Assembly: GCA_964575225.1 (NCBI GenBank) | Contig: CAZNQW010000064.1 | Location: forward strand, 1 to 17,394 | Reading direction: 5' to 3' | DNA length: 17,394 nt | From: CAZNQW01 sp964575225 | GTDB lineage: Bacteria > Chloroflexota > Anaerolineae > JAAYZQ01 | Part shown: piece after piece, positions 6,729 through 14,361 of the stretch | How positions within the stretch are numbered: position 1 is the stretch's first letter | Layout of the letters: the number at the start of each line of letters is the position of its first letter | Program-made: the position numbers and the translations under genes | Notes under the pieces: generated by a model | What the model was told of the DNA's origin: nothing | What the model saw: only the letters and a program-made list of their open reading frames with translations | Database searches by the model: none

Positions 6729-9023
6729 CTACCTCGGTTCGACGCCGGGCAAGCGTTCATCGATTTCGTCCCAGTCAATTCCCCGATCGACCCATACTTC
6801 TCGTCCGCGGCCTCCCCCTTCGTCGGGGCCCACAACGCCCTTTTCCTCCAACTGATCCATCAGCCGGGCCGCTCTGGGAAAGCCAATGCGCATCTGCCGC
6901 TGGATAAAAGAGGTCGAGACACGGTCCCGGCCCCGGAGCAGGCCGATCGCCTGATCCAACAGAGAATCGGGCGGCTCGTCCAGGTCCATATCGCTCCAGG
7001 GAGCCTCCTCGGGTTCTGGATCCAACTCGGTGCGCTGGTTGCGCCAGAAGGAGGTCAGCCGTTCGATCTCGTGATCCGACACAAAGCAGCCCTGAAGGCG
7101 GACCGCCCCGGCCTGCGACGGCACCATAAAGAGCATATCGCCGCGGCCCAGGAGATTTTCGGCGCCGGGCTGGTCGAGAATCACCCGCGAATCGATCAGG
7201 CTGGTCACTGCAAAGCTGATGCGCGCCGGAAAATTGGCTTTGATCAAACCGGTGACCACGTCCACGCTTGGGCGTTGCGTGGCGATCACCAGGTGAATGC
7301 CGGTGGCGCGACCCATTTGGGCCAGGCGGCAGATATGGCGCTCGACTTCGTCGGGGGCCATCATCATCATATCGGCCAACTCATCGATAAAGACCACGAG
7401 GTTGGGCAGGGTCTCTCCGTCCTTGCGCCGGCTCATTTTGTGGTTGTATTCGTCCAGGTTGCGCGCCCCCACCTGATGGAACATCTGGTATCGTTCATCC
7501 ATCTGGCGGGTGATCCAGGACAGAGCGGTGACCACATGATCTACCTGGACCACCACCGGTGCCAATAGATGGGGAATGCCGTTGTAGCCCACCAGTTCCA
7601 CCATCTTGGGGTCGATCATGAGCAATCGGAGATCCTCCGGCGTGTTGTTGAGTAGCAGGCTACACACAATGGTGTTGATGCACACGCTCTTGCCCGAGCC
7701 CGTGGACCCGGCAATGAGCAGATGGGGCATCAGCTTGAGATCGACGGCCACCGGTTGCCCCGACACGTTTTCGCCCAGAGCAATGGCCAGCGGCGATTCG
7801 ATCCCCTGGAACGCCTCCGATTCCAGCACGCTGCTGAGAGACACCAGGGAAATTTGCTCGTTGGGAACCTCCAGGCCCACCACTGACTGCCCGGGCACGG
7901 GCGCCTCGATGCGAATCGGCGCCGCTGCCAGGGCCAAGGCCAGGTCGTTGGAAAGGCCCGAGATCTTGGCCACCCGAACCCGCTGGCGCTGGACCTCGCC
8001 GTTCGACCCCTTCCTTTCAATGTAGCCCGGATCCAAACCAAACTGGGTGACGGTGGGGCCTTGATTGACCATCACCACTTTGGCCGGCACCCCAAAGCTC
8101 TCGAGTGTGTCTTCGATGATCTGGGTTTTGCGCCGGACATCGGTATCGCCGTAGGTTTTTGGCGAGGCCGGGTCGAGCAGGTCCAGAGGCGGCAAGTTGC
8201 CGGCTCTCTGTTGCACGGCGTCTTTGGTCCGGCGGGGTTTCCGGGCGTTCTTTTTCTTCTTGGGGCGTTGGGCCGGCTCGGATTCCTCTTCCCACCAAGG
8301 TATCTCCTCCGTCTCTGGGAGCACGGCTGTGCCTTTGGCCGAAGCAGTCCATCGGCCCCAAAGGGCTGCCAGGGCGCGGCCCTGGATCTGTAGCCAGCCT
8401 GTGAGGTCCTTGGGCGACAGGGAGAGGAGCAGGAAGAGGGCGACCAGGAAAAGGGCCAACAACACCAACGAGCCCACCATGGCACCCAAAGCTTCCACCT
8501 GCACTAGGGCCAGCGCCCAGCCGATATAGCCGCCGCCCTGCCCCTGGTGGGCAGAAATCCAAGCTTCTTCGGAGCCCAGGCGCAGCACCAGCGGGGCATG
8601 GCTGGCAGTCAGCAGGGAAACCAGCAGCAATTCGATCCCCACCACGTGCTGTGGGTGCAGGGGCACACGCCGGCGGAAATCGTCCCAAATCAGCCACAGA
8701 CCCAAGACTGCCACAGCCAATACCACCGGATAGGCCCACCAGCCGAACAGCCGAAGCCATGCCGTGGCCCACCAGTCCAGCAGGGCGCCCGACGAGATGT
8801 TGGAAAGGCCCAATAGGGTGAGCGCTGACAGGATGATCAGCACAACCCCCGCGGCCTCTTGGGGCACGTCGGGCCATTGTGGCTGCCACTCGGGGCGCCC
8901 CTGGCGCCGCCATTGGTGCCATGCCTTTTTAAGCCTCGAGATCAACGAGGGCTGCTTGGCCGGCTTGCGGCTTTTTTGCGAGCGGGCCTTGGTTTTGGGC
9001 CTACTCTTGGGTTTCCCCTTCAC
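6729..9023 (-). CDS. ftsK: FtsK/SpoIIIE-type DNA translocase
   Basis: FtsK-family proteins are membrane-anchored hexameric motors that move chromosomal DNA through the closing septum. This 764-residue protein has a very basic N-terminus, about four membrane helices (roughly 57-215) and a short linker. An alpha domain contains IEAPVPGQSVVGLEVPN. The RecA-like motor has Walker A GSTGSGKS at 439-446 (K445) and Walker B VVFIDE with D547/E548, then IATQRPSVDVVTGLIKANFP. A winged-helix gamma domain at about 690-755 (IQRQMRIGFPRAARLMDQLEE) is the DNA-orienting part. The start is GTG at 9023, with AGGGAG 6 bases upstream; it overlaps the S1-protein gene by 23 bases, implying coupling. It is short for the family because the Pro/Gln-rich linker is missing. 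Confidence 0.96.
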   Translation of the reverse strand: MKGKPKSRPKTKARSQKSRKPAKQPSLISRLKKAWHQWRRQGRPEWQPQWPDVPQEAAGVVLIILSALTLLGLSNISSGALLDWWATAWLRLFGWWAYPVVLAVAVLGLWLIWDDFRRRVPLHPQHVVGIELLLVSLLTASHAPLVLRLGSEEAWISAHQGQGGGYIGWALALVQVEALGAMVGSLVLLALFLVALFLLLSLSPKDLTGWLQIQGRALAALWGRWTASAKGTAVLPETEEIPWWEEESEPAQRPKKKKNARKPRRTKDAVQQRAGNLPPLDLLDPASPKTYGDTDVRRKTQIIEDTLESFGVPAKVVMVNQGPTVTQFGLDPGYIERKGSNGEVQRQRVRVAKISGLSNDLALALAAAPIRIEAPVPGQSVVGLEVPNEQISLVSLSSVLESEAFQGIESPLAIALGENVSGQPVAVDLKLMPHLLIAGSTGSGKSVCINTIVCSLLLNNTPEDLRLLMIDPKMVELVGYNGIPHLLAPVVVQVDHVVTALSWITRQMDERYQMFHQVGARNLDEYNHKMSRRKDGETLPNLVVFIDELADMMMMAPDEVERHICRLAQMGRATGIHLVIATQRPSVDVVTGLIKANFPARISFAVTSLIDSRVILDQPGAENLLGRGDMLFMVPSQAGAVRLQGCFVSDHEIERLTSFWRNQRTELDPEPEEAPWSDMDLDEPPDSLLDQAIGLLRGRDRVSTSFIQRQMRIGFPRAARLMDQLEEKGVVGPDEGGGRGREVWVDRGIDWDEIDERLPGVEPR

Positions 9024-10077
9024 GGAATGCTCCCTTTTCAGATTGGTGTGCCTGGCGCAGGCTCAGGCCCAGCCGATGTTCCTCTTGGCTCACGTTCAAC
9101 ACGCGGGCTTGGACGGTGTCCCCCTCGTGTACCACGCTACGCGGGTGCAAAAAATGGCCCTCGGCCAGCTCCGAAACATGGACAAGTCCTTCGAGCCCCT
9201 CTTCCACCCGCACGAACGCACCAAAGCTTACTACGTTGGTGACGGTGCCCTGAATCACGTCTCCTAGGCGGTAGCGCGACTCGACAGAGGCCCACGGATC
9301 CGGTTTTAGCCTTTTCAGGCTCAGGGCGATCTTGTGCTCCTCGGGGTTCACGCCCACCACGCGGACCGTCACTTGCTGGCCTGGTTTCAGCACGTCGCTT
9401 GGGTGCCGAATACGGTCCCAGGAGATCTCGGAAATATGGATCAAGCCTTCGACCCCACCCAGATCGACAAATGCGCCAAAGGCCGTCAGGTTGGTCACTA
9501 TGCCCGAGCAGGTGTCCCCCGGCTTGATGCTTTCCAGGGAAAGGGCCGGCGCCGGATCGGTGGCGAGCGCCGCACGCTCGGAAAAAACCAACCGCTGCTG
9601 CTCTTCGTTAGCCTCGATCATGCGGACCGTCAGCGACTCGCCCACGCGACTGGCCAGTCTGGCCATTCGCTCCCGCGCGTCTTGATAGGGGAGCGACTCG
9701 AGCAAGTGAGACGTGGGCACAAAGCCCTGCAATCCGTTCCACTCGACCAGGAGCCCGCCCCGATTGGCGCCACAGATTCGGAGACAAAAGGTCTCACCCT
9801 GTTCCAGGGCGGTGTGAGCCACTTTCCAACAGTCTTGGGGCCTGGCACCCCTTTCCACCAATGAGCCGGGTTCCCAGTCCTGGGAAGGTGCTTCTGTTTC
9901 CAGGCCCAAGAAATAAAAAGCCTCCTGAGGGGGGGATGGCGGTATGGTTTCCGTCACAATCTCGCCGTGCTCCACCAAGGCCAGCCAATAGCCTTCGTCC
10001 ACTGTAGTCCACCACTCACGATCATCCAGCGGGATTCCTCTCAGGTGCGCTCGATTCTCCATGCCTCCTTGCCTCAT
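9001..10077 (-). CDS. S1-repeat RNA-binding protein (ribosomal protein S1-like)
   Basis: The protein carries three S1/OB-fold repeats. In 358-residue numbering they are at about 94-168 (divergent, with GLQGFVPTSHL), 184-255 (GIVTNLTAFGAFVDLGGVEG, then LIHISE) and 271-342 (GTVTNVVSFGAFVRVEEGLEG, then LVHVSE). The first 90 residues are unlike S1 and include a Trp-rich stretch. It probably binds mRNA and supports translation initiation, as shorter S1 homologues do; a separate S1-domain regulator is possible. Start choice: the reading frame is open to an ATG at 10146, but the promoter predicts transcription from about 10143, so that ATG is excluded. ATG 10077 has AAGG about 9 bases upstream; ATG 10062 has AAGGAGG only 1 base away. 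Confidence 0.85.
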   Translation of the reverse strand: MRQGGMENRAHLRGIPLDDREWWTTVDEGYWLALVEHGEIVTETIPPSPPQEAFYFLGLETEAPSQDWEPGSLVERGARPQDCWKVAHTALEQGETFCLRICGANRGGLLVEWNGLQGFVPTSHLLESLPYQDARERMARLASRVGESLTVRMIEANEEQQRLVFSERAALATDPAPALSLESIKPGDTCSGIVTNLTAFGAFVDLGGVEGLIHISEISWDRIRHPSDVLKPGQQVTVRVVGVNPEEHKIALSLKRLKPDPWASVESRYRLGDVIQGTVTNVVSFGAFVRVEEGLEGLVHVSELAEGHFLHPRSVVHEGDTVQARVLNVSQEEHRLGLSLRQAHQSEKGAFREGETQE

Positions 10078-10149
10078 CGTATTCTGCCTTTTCCTGCCAA
10101 TCCTGTGCTTGCGATTCTCCGAACCAGGTGCGAGGGTATGGCCCACTGA

Positions 10150-10178
10150 ATTATAGGCGAGTTAGACAGCCTTGTCAA
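10150..10178 (-). promoter_or_regulatory. Consensus promoter for the S1/ftsK/yebC/ruvCA run
   Basis: On the minus strand TTGACA (10178-10173), a 17-bp spacer and TATAAT (10155-10150) match the consensus exactly. The -35 box lies inside the last codons of the upstream membrane-protein gene. It also lies inside a perfect 13-bp palindrome, GCCTTGTCAAGGC (10169-10181). The predicted start is near 10143. Confidence 0.88.
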
Positions 10179-12132
10179 GGCGATTTTCCTGCTCAGGCGG
10201 TTGCGCATCCCCATTTCCCCTGAGGTGGGGATCCGTGCCGTTTTGTTCCAAATCGGCCAGGGTCCTGGCAACCTCGGCGATGGCAACCCGCTGCTTGCGA
10301 TATAGGTCGGATTCGCTCATAGCCAGGCGCCCGGCAATTTCCCGGACTTTGAGTCCGCGGATGAACTTGAGTTCCAGAATGTTGTACAAGAGCCATTCGG
10401 CCGTCGTCATCTGGCGCTCGCCCTCGGGACGCATGCGCTCAATGGCCTCGTTGAGCACTGTGCGCAGGGCATGGGCCGGATTCGCCTGTTCGAGCAGTTG
10501 GTCGCGGACGATGCGTAGCCCTAGCAGGGGGCTTTCGGTCAGCTTGGGCCCGCCCCAATAGTGGCTAAGGGCATCTTTGACCCACTGTTGGAATTCGGGC
10601 GAGTAAATGGGATCGTCTTCGTCGATGTCAACGGGCAACGATCCGGCATAGCGGGTGGCGTTGCGCCATTTTTGCAGGCGTTCGATGCCGGGTAGTATGG
10701 TCGCCAGGGTGTCGAATATCCCTTGCTGCAGATGGCGATCCTCCAGTGCCTCTCGCGCGCGATTGATCAGAATGGTCGCGATGCTCAGTTCATCTTGGCT
10801 CAGATCGGGTGTGGGCGTCCGGGCTTCTACGCCCAACACGCCCATGCGAGTATCGTCGGCCTCGTTATAGAGAGGTGTGAGCCAATACCCCTCCCCCTCA
10901 AAAAAGTGGCGCGTGCTGTCTTGCTGCCCGTCGGCGACTTGGGCCAAGTCCGCCAGGGGTTGGTGTTCCAGGGCGCGTTCGATGGCTTGCCGGTCGCCGC
11001 AGTGGGCCTCAAGACGATATTGCCCATTGATCGTCGCCACCACAAACCCGGTGCGCACTTGGAGCAGATCGCACAGCGTCGCCAACGTATTCTCCAAAAA
11101 GGCATTGAGGTCGGCGGACGTGAGCAGCCGCCGATCCAGGGTCTGGATCCATACGATCTCGTCCAGATCCTGGCGATAGATGAGGCGGTCAATAACGGGT
11201 TTGGCCCGATTGATGGCCAACTGCAAAAGGACCATCACGCCCACCACGGCGAAAATGAGCAGCGTATCGCGGGGCATGCCCAGGACTTGCTGGACCTTGG
11301 GAATGGCCAGCATAGTAAAGATGACGGCGGCCCCCACGAGGGGGCCTCGCAGCAGGTAGTGGATCAGGTTGTGTTTGACCACGCGGTCGGGCGTCAGTGC
11401 GCCAAAGTAGGCGACGCTGTAGGCCATGACGATGCTCATCGTCAGAACGGCGATGTTGCCCAGCATGAGCGATAGTTGCAGGGGGTTGGGTGGTAGCGCC
11501 TCGGGCGAACCGGCCAGGACAAGATAGGGAAACACGCCCAGGGCAGGGGCAATAAAGGCCAGTCCCAGGTAGGTCATCCGGCGCCTGGAGGCCCGTGTCA
11601 GGCAGCGGCGGCGAGCGCGCCGCAAATTGGCAGCCCCCCAAAGGACGGTGAGGGCATAGTACAGGGCAAAGATCCAAAACAGCGGGCCGGCTGCCAGGTG
11701 GAAGGAGGGCGGGTCAAAAGGCCCTTCCACAACCAGGAGATCGGTCGCCAAGACCATCCAAAGAAAAACGATGCTCCCGGCATAGCTCACGAGCACCGCC
11801 ACCCAGCGCAATCGCGAGCGTAGGTTGGTGGAACGCAAAAGGGCGTCGGAAAAGTGCACGTAGGCAGCGGGCACAAAGGCAATGCCGATCCACTGGAACT
11901 TGAGCCAGCGAAAGGCCGTTTCTTTGGTTTGGACCTCGTAGAGGACGACATCGCCGGCGTAGACAATGAACAGGAATGTGAGCAAAGCACAAAAGGCGCG
12001 AGCTACCTGGCTTTGGAAATTGTGGAAGAGGAGGTAGATCAACAGAGAGAACGACGTCAGCACGATCGTCGCCGCCAACACCTGGTTGACCAGAAGCAAT
12101 GCTCCGGTTATCAATCCGGCCAAGTCTGTCAT
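10162..12132 (-). CDS. Membrane receptor-like protein: 7TM-type region, GAF domain, C-terminal HTH
   Basis: The 656-residue protein begins with a hydrophobic half (1 to about 308) holding seven helices. These resemble the N-terminal 7TM region of some histidine kinases, and two further helices follow at about 263-280 and 290-308. A GAF-like domain lies at about 333-463. An unassigned region (464-575) contains a DALSHYWGGPKLTESPLLGL segment. The C-terminus (about 580-627) reads LELKFIRGLKVREIAGRLAMS, then a YRKQRVAIAEV helix, and resembles a sigma-region-4-type HTH. No HisKA or ATPase domain is present. I infer a membrane-bound sensor that contacts DNA directly, a one-component regulator. The ligand and targets are unknown. 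The start ATG at 12132 has a weak SD (GAGCAGGG adjacent). Confidence 0.85.
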   Translation of the reverse strand: MTDLAGLITGALLLVNQVLAATIVLTSFSLLIYLLFHNFQSQVARAFCALLTFLFIVYAGDVVLYEVQTKETAFRWLKFQWIGIAFVPAAYVHFSDALLRSTNLRSRLRWVAVLVSYAGSIVFLWMVLATDLLVVEGPFDPPSFHLAAGPLFWIFALYYALTVLWGAANLRRARRRCLTRASRRRMTYLGLAFIAPALGVFPYLVLAGSPEALPPNPLQLSLMLGNIAVLTMSIVMAYSVAYFGALTPDRVVKHNLIHYLLRGPLVGAAVIFTMLAIPKVQQVLGMPRDTLLIFAVVGVMVLLQLAINRAKPVIDRLIYRQDLDEIVWIQTLDRRLLTSADLNAFLENTLATLCDLLQVRTGFVVATINGQYRLEAHCGDRQAIERALEHQPLADLAQVADGQQDSTRHFFEGEGYWLTPLYNEADDTRMGVLGVEARTPTPDLSQDELSIATILINRAREALEDRHLQQGIFDTLATILPGIERLQKWRNATRYAGSLPVDIDEDDPIYSPEFQQWVKDALSHYWGGPKLTESPLLGLRIVRDQLLEQANPAHALRTVLNEAIERMRPEGERQMTTAEWLLYNILELKFIRGLKVREIAGRLAMSESDLYRKQRVAIAEVARTLADLEQNGTDPHLRGNGDAQPPEQENRLDKAV

Positions 12133-12257
12133 CCCTGCTCAGTCCCGCGTCCCCACATCCTCAACCTGCGTCCTGCCCAACCCAGAACCGCAGTCCACCA
12201 AAGCGATCACCAACCGAACCCCAAATCTCTCCATAGAATCCCGGGCTCGAACGACCC

Positions 12258-12788
12258 TCAGCGCAAAGAGTGGACAAAGTGGAGGGCGATGTCTTCGTTG
12301 GTGTAATAGTGGTCGTTAAAGCCACAGAACTGGAAGCCAAGTTTCTGAAAGAAACACAGGGCCGGGTAATTCTTGGTCGTCGCCTCGGCCATCAGCGTGC
12401 GCAATCCCTGTTCCCGCGCCCATTGGCGGGCATGGAGGACGAGCGCCTTGCCCAGACCTTCCCTCCGGTGTTCGGGATCCACGGCCAAGTTGACGATCCA
12501 GGCCGTTCGTTGCCACGGCCTGGCTATTACGTCGATATAGCCTGCAACCTCGCCGTCCAGTTCTGCAACCAAGAACCCCTCGTTTCGTTGCCAGTCGTCG
12601 ACCAGTTGCTGCACATCGCGGGGGTATTCGACCTTCATCCTACGGGGGATCCGTATGACGTCAAAGGTTACTGCGGTTTTTCTCTCCCCGTCTTCGACCT
12701 TCATCTGCCACACATGATCGGTATAGCAGGTGTGATCGATATCCAGACAGGTGTTGATGTCGGCCAGTTCTGCTGGGCGAATGATCAT
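12258..12788 (-). CDS. GNAT-family N-acetyltransferase
   Basis: GNAT enzymes move an acetyl group from acetyl-CoA to an amine on a protein, antibiotic or small molecule. This 176-residue protein has the acetyl-CoA-binding motif A, VNLAVDPEHRREGLGKALV (about 99-117, with R108-x-x-G111-x-G113), and motif B with NYPALCFFQKLGF (140-152). These resemble RimI-like enzymes, but the substrate cannot be inferred. I chose ATG 12788 (MIIRPAE...) because GGGGAG lies 9 bases upstream. An ATG three codons earlier (12797) directly abuts that SD and is less likely. It has its own promoter and lies 125 bases upstream of the 7TM-GAF gene; that gap shows no promoter or terminator, so the two may be co-transcribed. 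Confidence 0.92.
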   Translation of the reverse strand: MIIRPAELADINTCLDIDHTCYTDHVWQMKVEDGERKTAVTFDVIRIPRRMKVEYPRDVQQLVDDWQRNEGFLVAELDGEVAGYIDVIARPWQRTAWIVNLAVDPEHRREGLGKALVLHARQWAREQGLRTLMAEATTKNYPALCFFQKLGFQFCGFNDHYYTNEDIALHFVHSLR

Positions 12789-12817
12789 CTTGTTCATCTC
12801 CCCACGATTTCAGATTG

Positions 12818-12846
12818 ATTGTACCATTCTCGCCTGGAAAAGGCAA
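12818..12846 (-). promoter_or_regulatory. Promoter of the GNAT gene
   Basis: On the minus strand TTGCCT (12846-12841), a 17-bp spacer and TACAAT (12823-12818) form a sigma-70-like promoter about 30 bases before the start codon. Its TTGCCTTTTCC...TGGTACAAT layout is shared with the promoter at 16983-17010. Confidence 0.7.
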
Positions 12847-12855
12847 GCGTTTGCC

Positions 12856-12865
12856 CATCGGGCGT
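12856..12865. repeat. Left target-site duplication of the MITE
   Basis: CATCGGGCGT, identical to 13020-13029. It immediately abuts the left inverted repeat, as a transposition footprint should. Confidence 0.8.
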
Positions 12866-13019
12866 CAGGGCTGTTGCAAAGTCGGCCAGTCAATCTAGTT
12901 TGGAGCTCGCCGCCCCCGTCTCGGGGGCGGCCTGCACACCTGGCAGACCACCGCGCCCCGAGGACGGGGCGCGGAGCCCAACCAAATCACATCGGTCAAG
13001 AGACAATGCAACAGCCCTG
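12866..13019. mobile_element. 154-bp MITE-like non-autonomous element
   Basis: Terminal inverted repeats CAGGGCTGTTGCA (12866-12878) and TGCAACAGCCCTG (13007-13019) match perfectly over 13 bp; the match resumes with GTC after two mismatches. 10-bp direct repeats flank the element. There is no transposase ORF. Inside are two perfect 10-bp-stem hairpins: GCCGCCCCCG/CGGGGGCGGC (12909-12931, 3-nt loop) and CCGCGCCCCG/CGGGGCGCGG (12951-12974, 4-nt loop). The ends and duplication length resemble some DDE insertion sequences such as ISAs1 or IS4 relatives, but I cannot assign a parent. It lies 20 bp upstream of the GNAT -35 box. Confidence 0.85.
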
Positions 13020-13029
13020 CATCGGGCGT
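13020..13029. repeat. Right target-site duplication of the MITE
   Basis: CATCGGGCGT, the second copy of the target duplication, directly after the right inverted repeat. The next bases (CAGGGC) happen to match the element's first bases, so the full direct repeat is 16 bp and the exact edge is slightly ambiguous. Confidence 0.8.
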
Positions 13030-13087
13030 CAGGGCCCGTGCGCCTTCCAGATTTTTCAGGTGGGCTCCTTGTCGCCAACTGCCCGCG

Positions 13088-13116
13088 TTGCTCTCTCGCC
13101 GAGGCCATAGTATAAT
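13088..13116 (+). promoter_or_regulatory. Promoter of rtcA
   Basis: TTGCTC (13088-13093), a 17-bp spacer and a perfect TATAAT (13111-13116). The predicted start near 13123 leaves a G+C-rich 5' UTR of about 93 nt. Confidence 0.75.
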
Positions 13117-13215
13117 GGGGCCAAAGGCGCCGGACACTGCGGACCCCCGATAAACCCATGGCCACACGGCCCAAGGGCGGCGTGCCGGCGTAGAAAGGAA
13201 CGGCCCAGATCCCAC

Positions 13216-14268
13216 ATGCTCACCATAGACGGTTCCCACGGAGAAGGGGGCGGTCAGGTGCTGCGCACAAGCCTGACCCTGTCGATCCTCACCGGGCAGC
13301 CGGTGGAGATTGTCCAGATTCGAAACGGGCGGTCGAAACCCGGGCTGCTTCCCCAGCATCTCACGGCGGTGCGCGCCGCTGCCAAGATCTGCAACGCCGA
13401 CGTGCAAGGCGCCGATCTCCACTCTCAGGCGCTGCGTTTCACCCCTCGTTCCGCTCCCCAGGCGGGCGCCTACACCTTTGACGTGGCCCAGGCCGCCAAG
13501 GGCGGAAGCGCCGGCGCCGTGTGCCTGATCCTCCAGACCGTTCTCCTTCCCCTGGTCCGGGCCGAGGGGACCTCGCAGGTCACGCTGCGGGGCGGCACCC
13601 ACGTGGCCTGGAGTCCCTGCTTTGATTATCTCAAAAGGGTGTACTTGCCCACCCTGGCCCGGTTGGAGATCGCCGCCAAGGTCCATATCCGCAAATGGGG
13701 CTGGTATCCCCTGGGCGGTGGGGAAATTGTCGCCACGGTGCAGGGCTTGGGTCCGGGGGCCACCTGGGATGGGTTGGACCTGCGCCGACGGGGTTCTCTG
13801 CTGCGGGTGCGCGGGATTTCGGCCAGCAGCAACCTGCCCAAGCATATTCGCACGCGGCAGGAGCACGCGGCCTTGCACGCGCTGCGAGCCCGCGGGGTGA
13901 ATGCCCGCCTGGATGCCCTGGATGCGCCATCCAAAGGCCAGGGTACGGTCGTGTTTCTGTGGGCCGAATTTGACCAGGTCCAGGCCGGGTTCACCTCCCT
14001 CGGCGAGCGGGGCAAGCCCGCCGAGCGCGTGGCTGAGGAAGCCGTTGAAGGCCTCCTGCGCTATCTGGAGGGCGATGCTGCCCTCGATCGGCACTTGGCC
14101 GACCAGGTGGTGCTTCCCCTGGCTCTGGCGAATTCGTCATCGACCTTTACCACCGAGGCCGTATCTCAACACCTGCTGACCAACGCCTGGGTGGTGAACC
14201 AATTCCTGCCGGATCGGGTGCGAGTGGACGGTGAGGAAGGGCAACCGGGCGCCTGCCAGATCGGGTAA
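13216..14268 (+). CDS. rtcA: RNA 3'-terminal phosphate cyclase
   Basis: RtcA converts RNA 3'-phosphate ends to 2',3'-cyclic phosphates using ATP, through an enzyme-AMP intermediate on histidine. The 350-residue protein has the N-terminal DGSHGEGGGQVLRTSL signature. It also has the KPGLLPQHLTAV segment, GGTHVAWSPCFDYL and the catalytic His293 in DRHLADQVVLPLAL (equivalent to E. coli His309). Length is normal. The ATG at 13216 is the only possible start in frame after a TAG; the nearest SD-like GAAAGGA is 16 bases upstream, unusually far. No rtcB or rtcR gene is near. The gene stands alone with its own promoter and terminator. A long antisense frame on the minus strand is a composition shadow. 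Confidence 0.95.
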   Translation: MLTIDGSHGEGGGQVLRTSLTLSILTGQPVEIVQIRNGRSKPGLLPQHLTAVRAAAKICNADVQGADLHSQALRFTPRSAPQAGAYTFDVAQAAKGGSAGAVCLILQTVLLPLVRAEGTSQVTLRGGTHVAWSPCFDYLKRVYLPTLARLEIAAKVHIRKWGWYPLGGGEIVATVQGLGPGATWDGLDLRRRGSLLRVRGISASSNLPKHIRTRQEHAALHALRARGVNARLDALDAPSKGQGTVVFLWAEFDQVQAGFTSLGERGKPAERVAEEAVEGLLRYLEGDAALDRHLADQVVLPLALANSSSTFTTEAVSQHLLTNAWVVNQFLPDRVRVDGEEGQPGACQIG

Positions 14269-14306
14269 CCCCAACCCAGCCGATTTCCCTGATTCTTGGA
14301 CCCAGT

Positions 14307-14344
14307 AAAAAAGCCCCCTCTGGACAGTGAGAGGGGGCTTTTTT
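14307..14344. terminator. Bidirectional intrinsic terminator
   Basis: AAAAAAGCCCCCTC and GAGGGGGCTTTTTT form a perfect 14-bp inverted repeat around a 10-nt loop. The A and T tracts make it work on both strands, ending rtcA on plus and the HerA-like gene on minus. Confidence 0.95.
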
Positions 14345-14361
14345 CCAGTATGCACGAATGG

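Noticed and set aside
12230..12260. tRNA-like TTCGAGCCC string on the minus strand
   Set aside because: The flanking bases do not form a T-stem, and no acceptor, D or anticodon arms are present.
13158..13193. Eleven-codon frame in the rtcA 5' UTR
   Set aside because: No SD of its own; short enough to be chance in a G+C-rich leader.
12895..14094. Long minus-strand frame (399 codons) opposite rtcA
   Set aside because: It lies entirely antisense to a well-supported rtcA and spans the MITE and the rtcA promoter. The composition is Gly/Pro/Arg-rich with no family signal; it is a G+C shadow.
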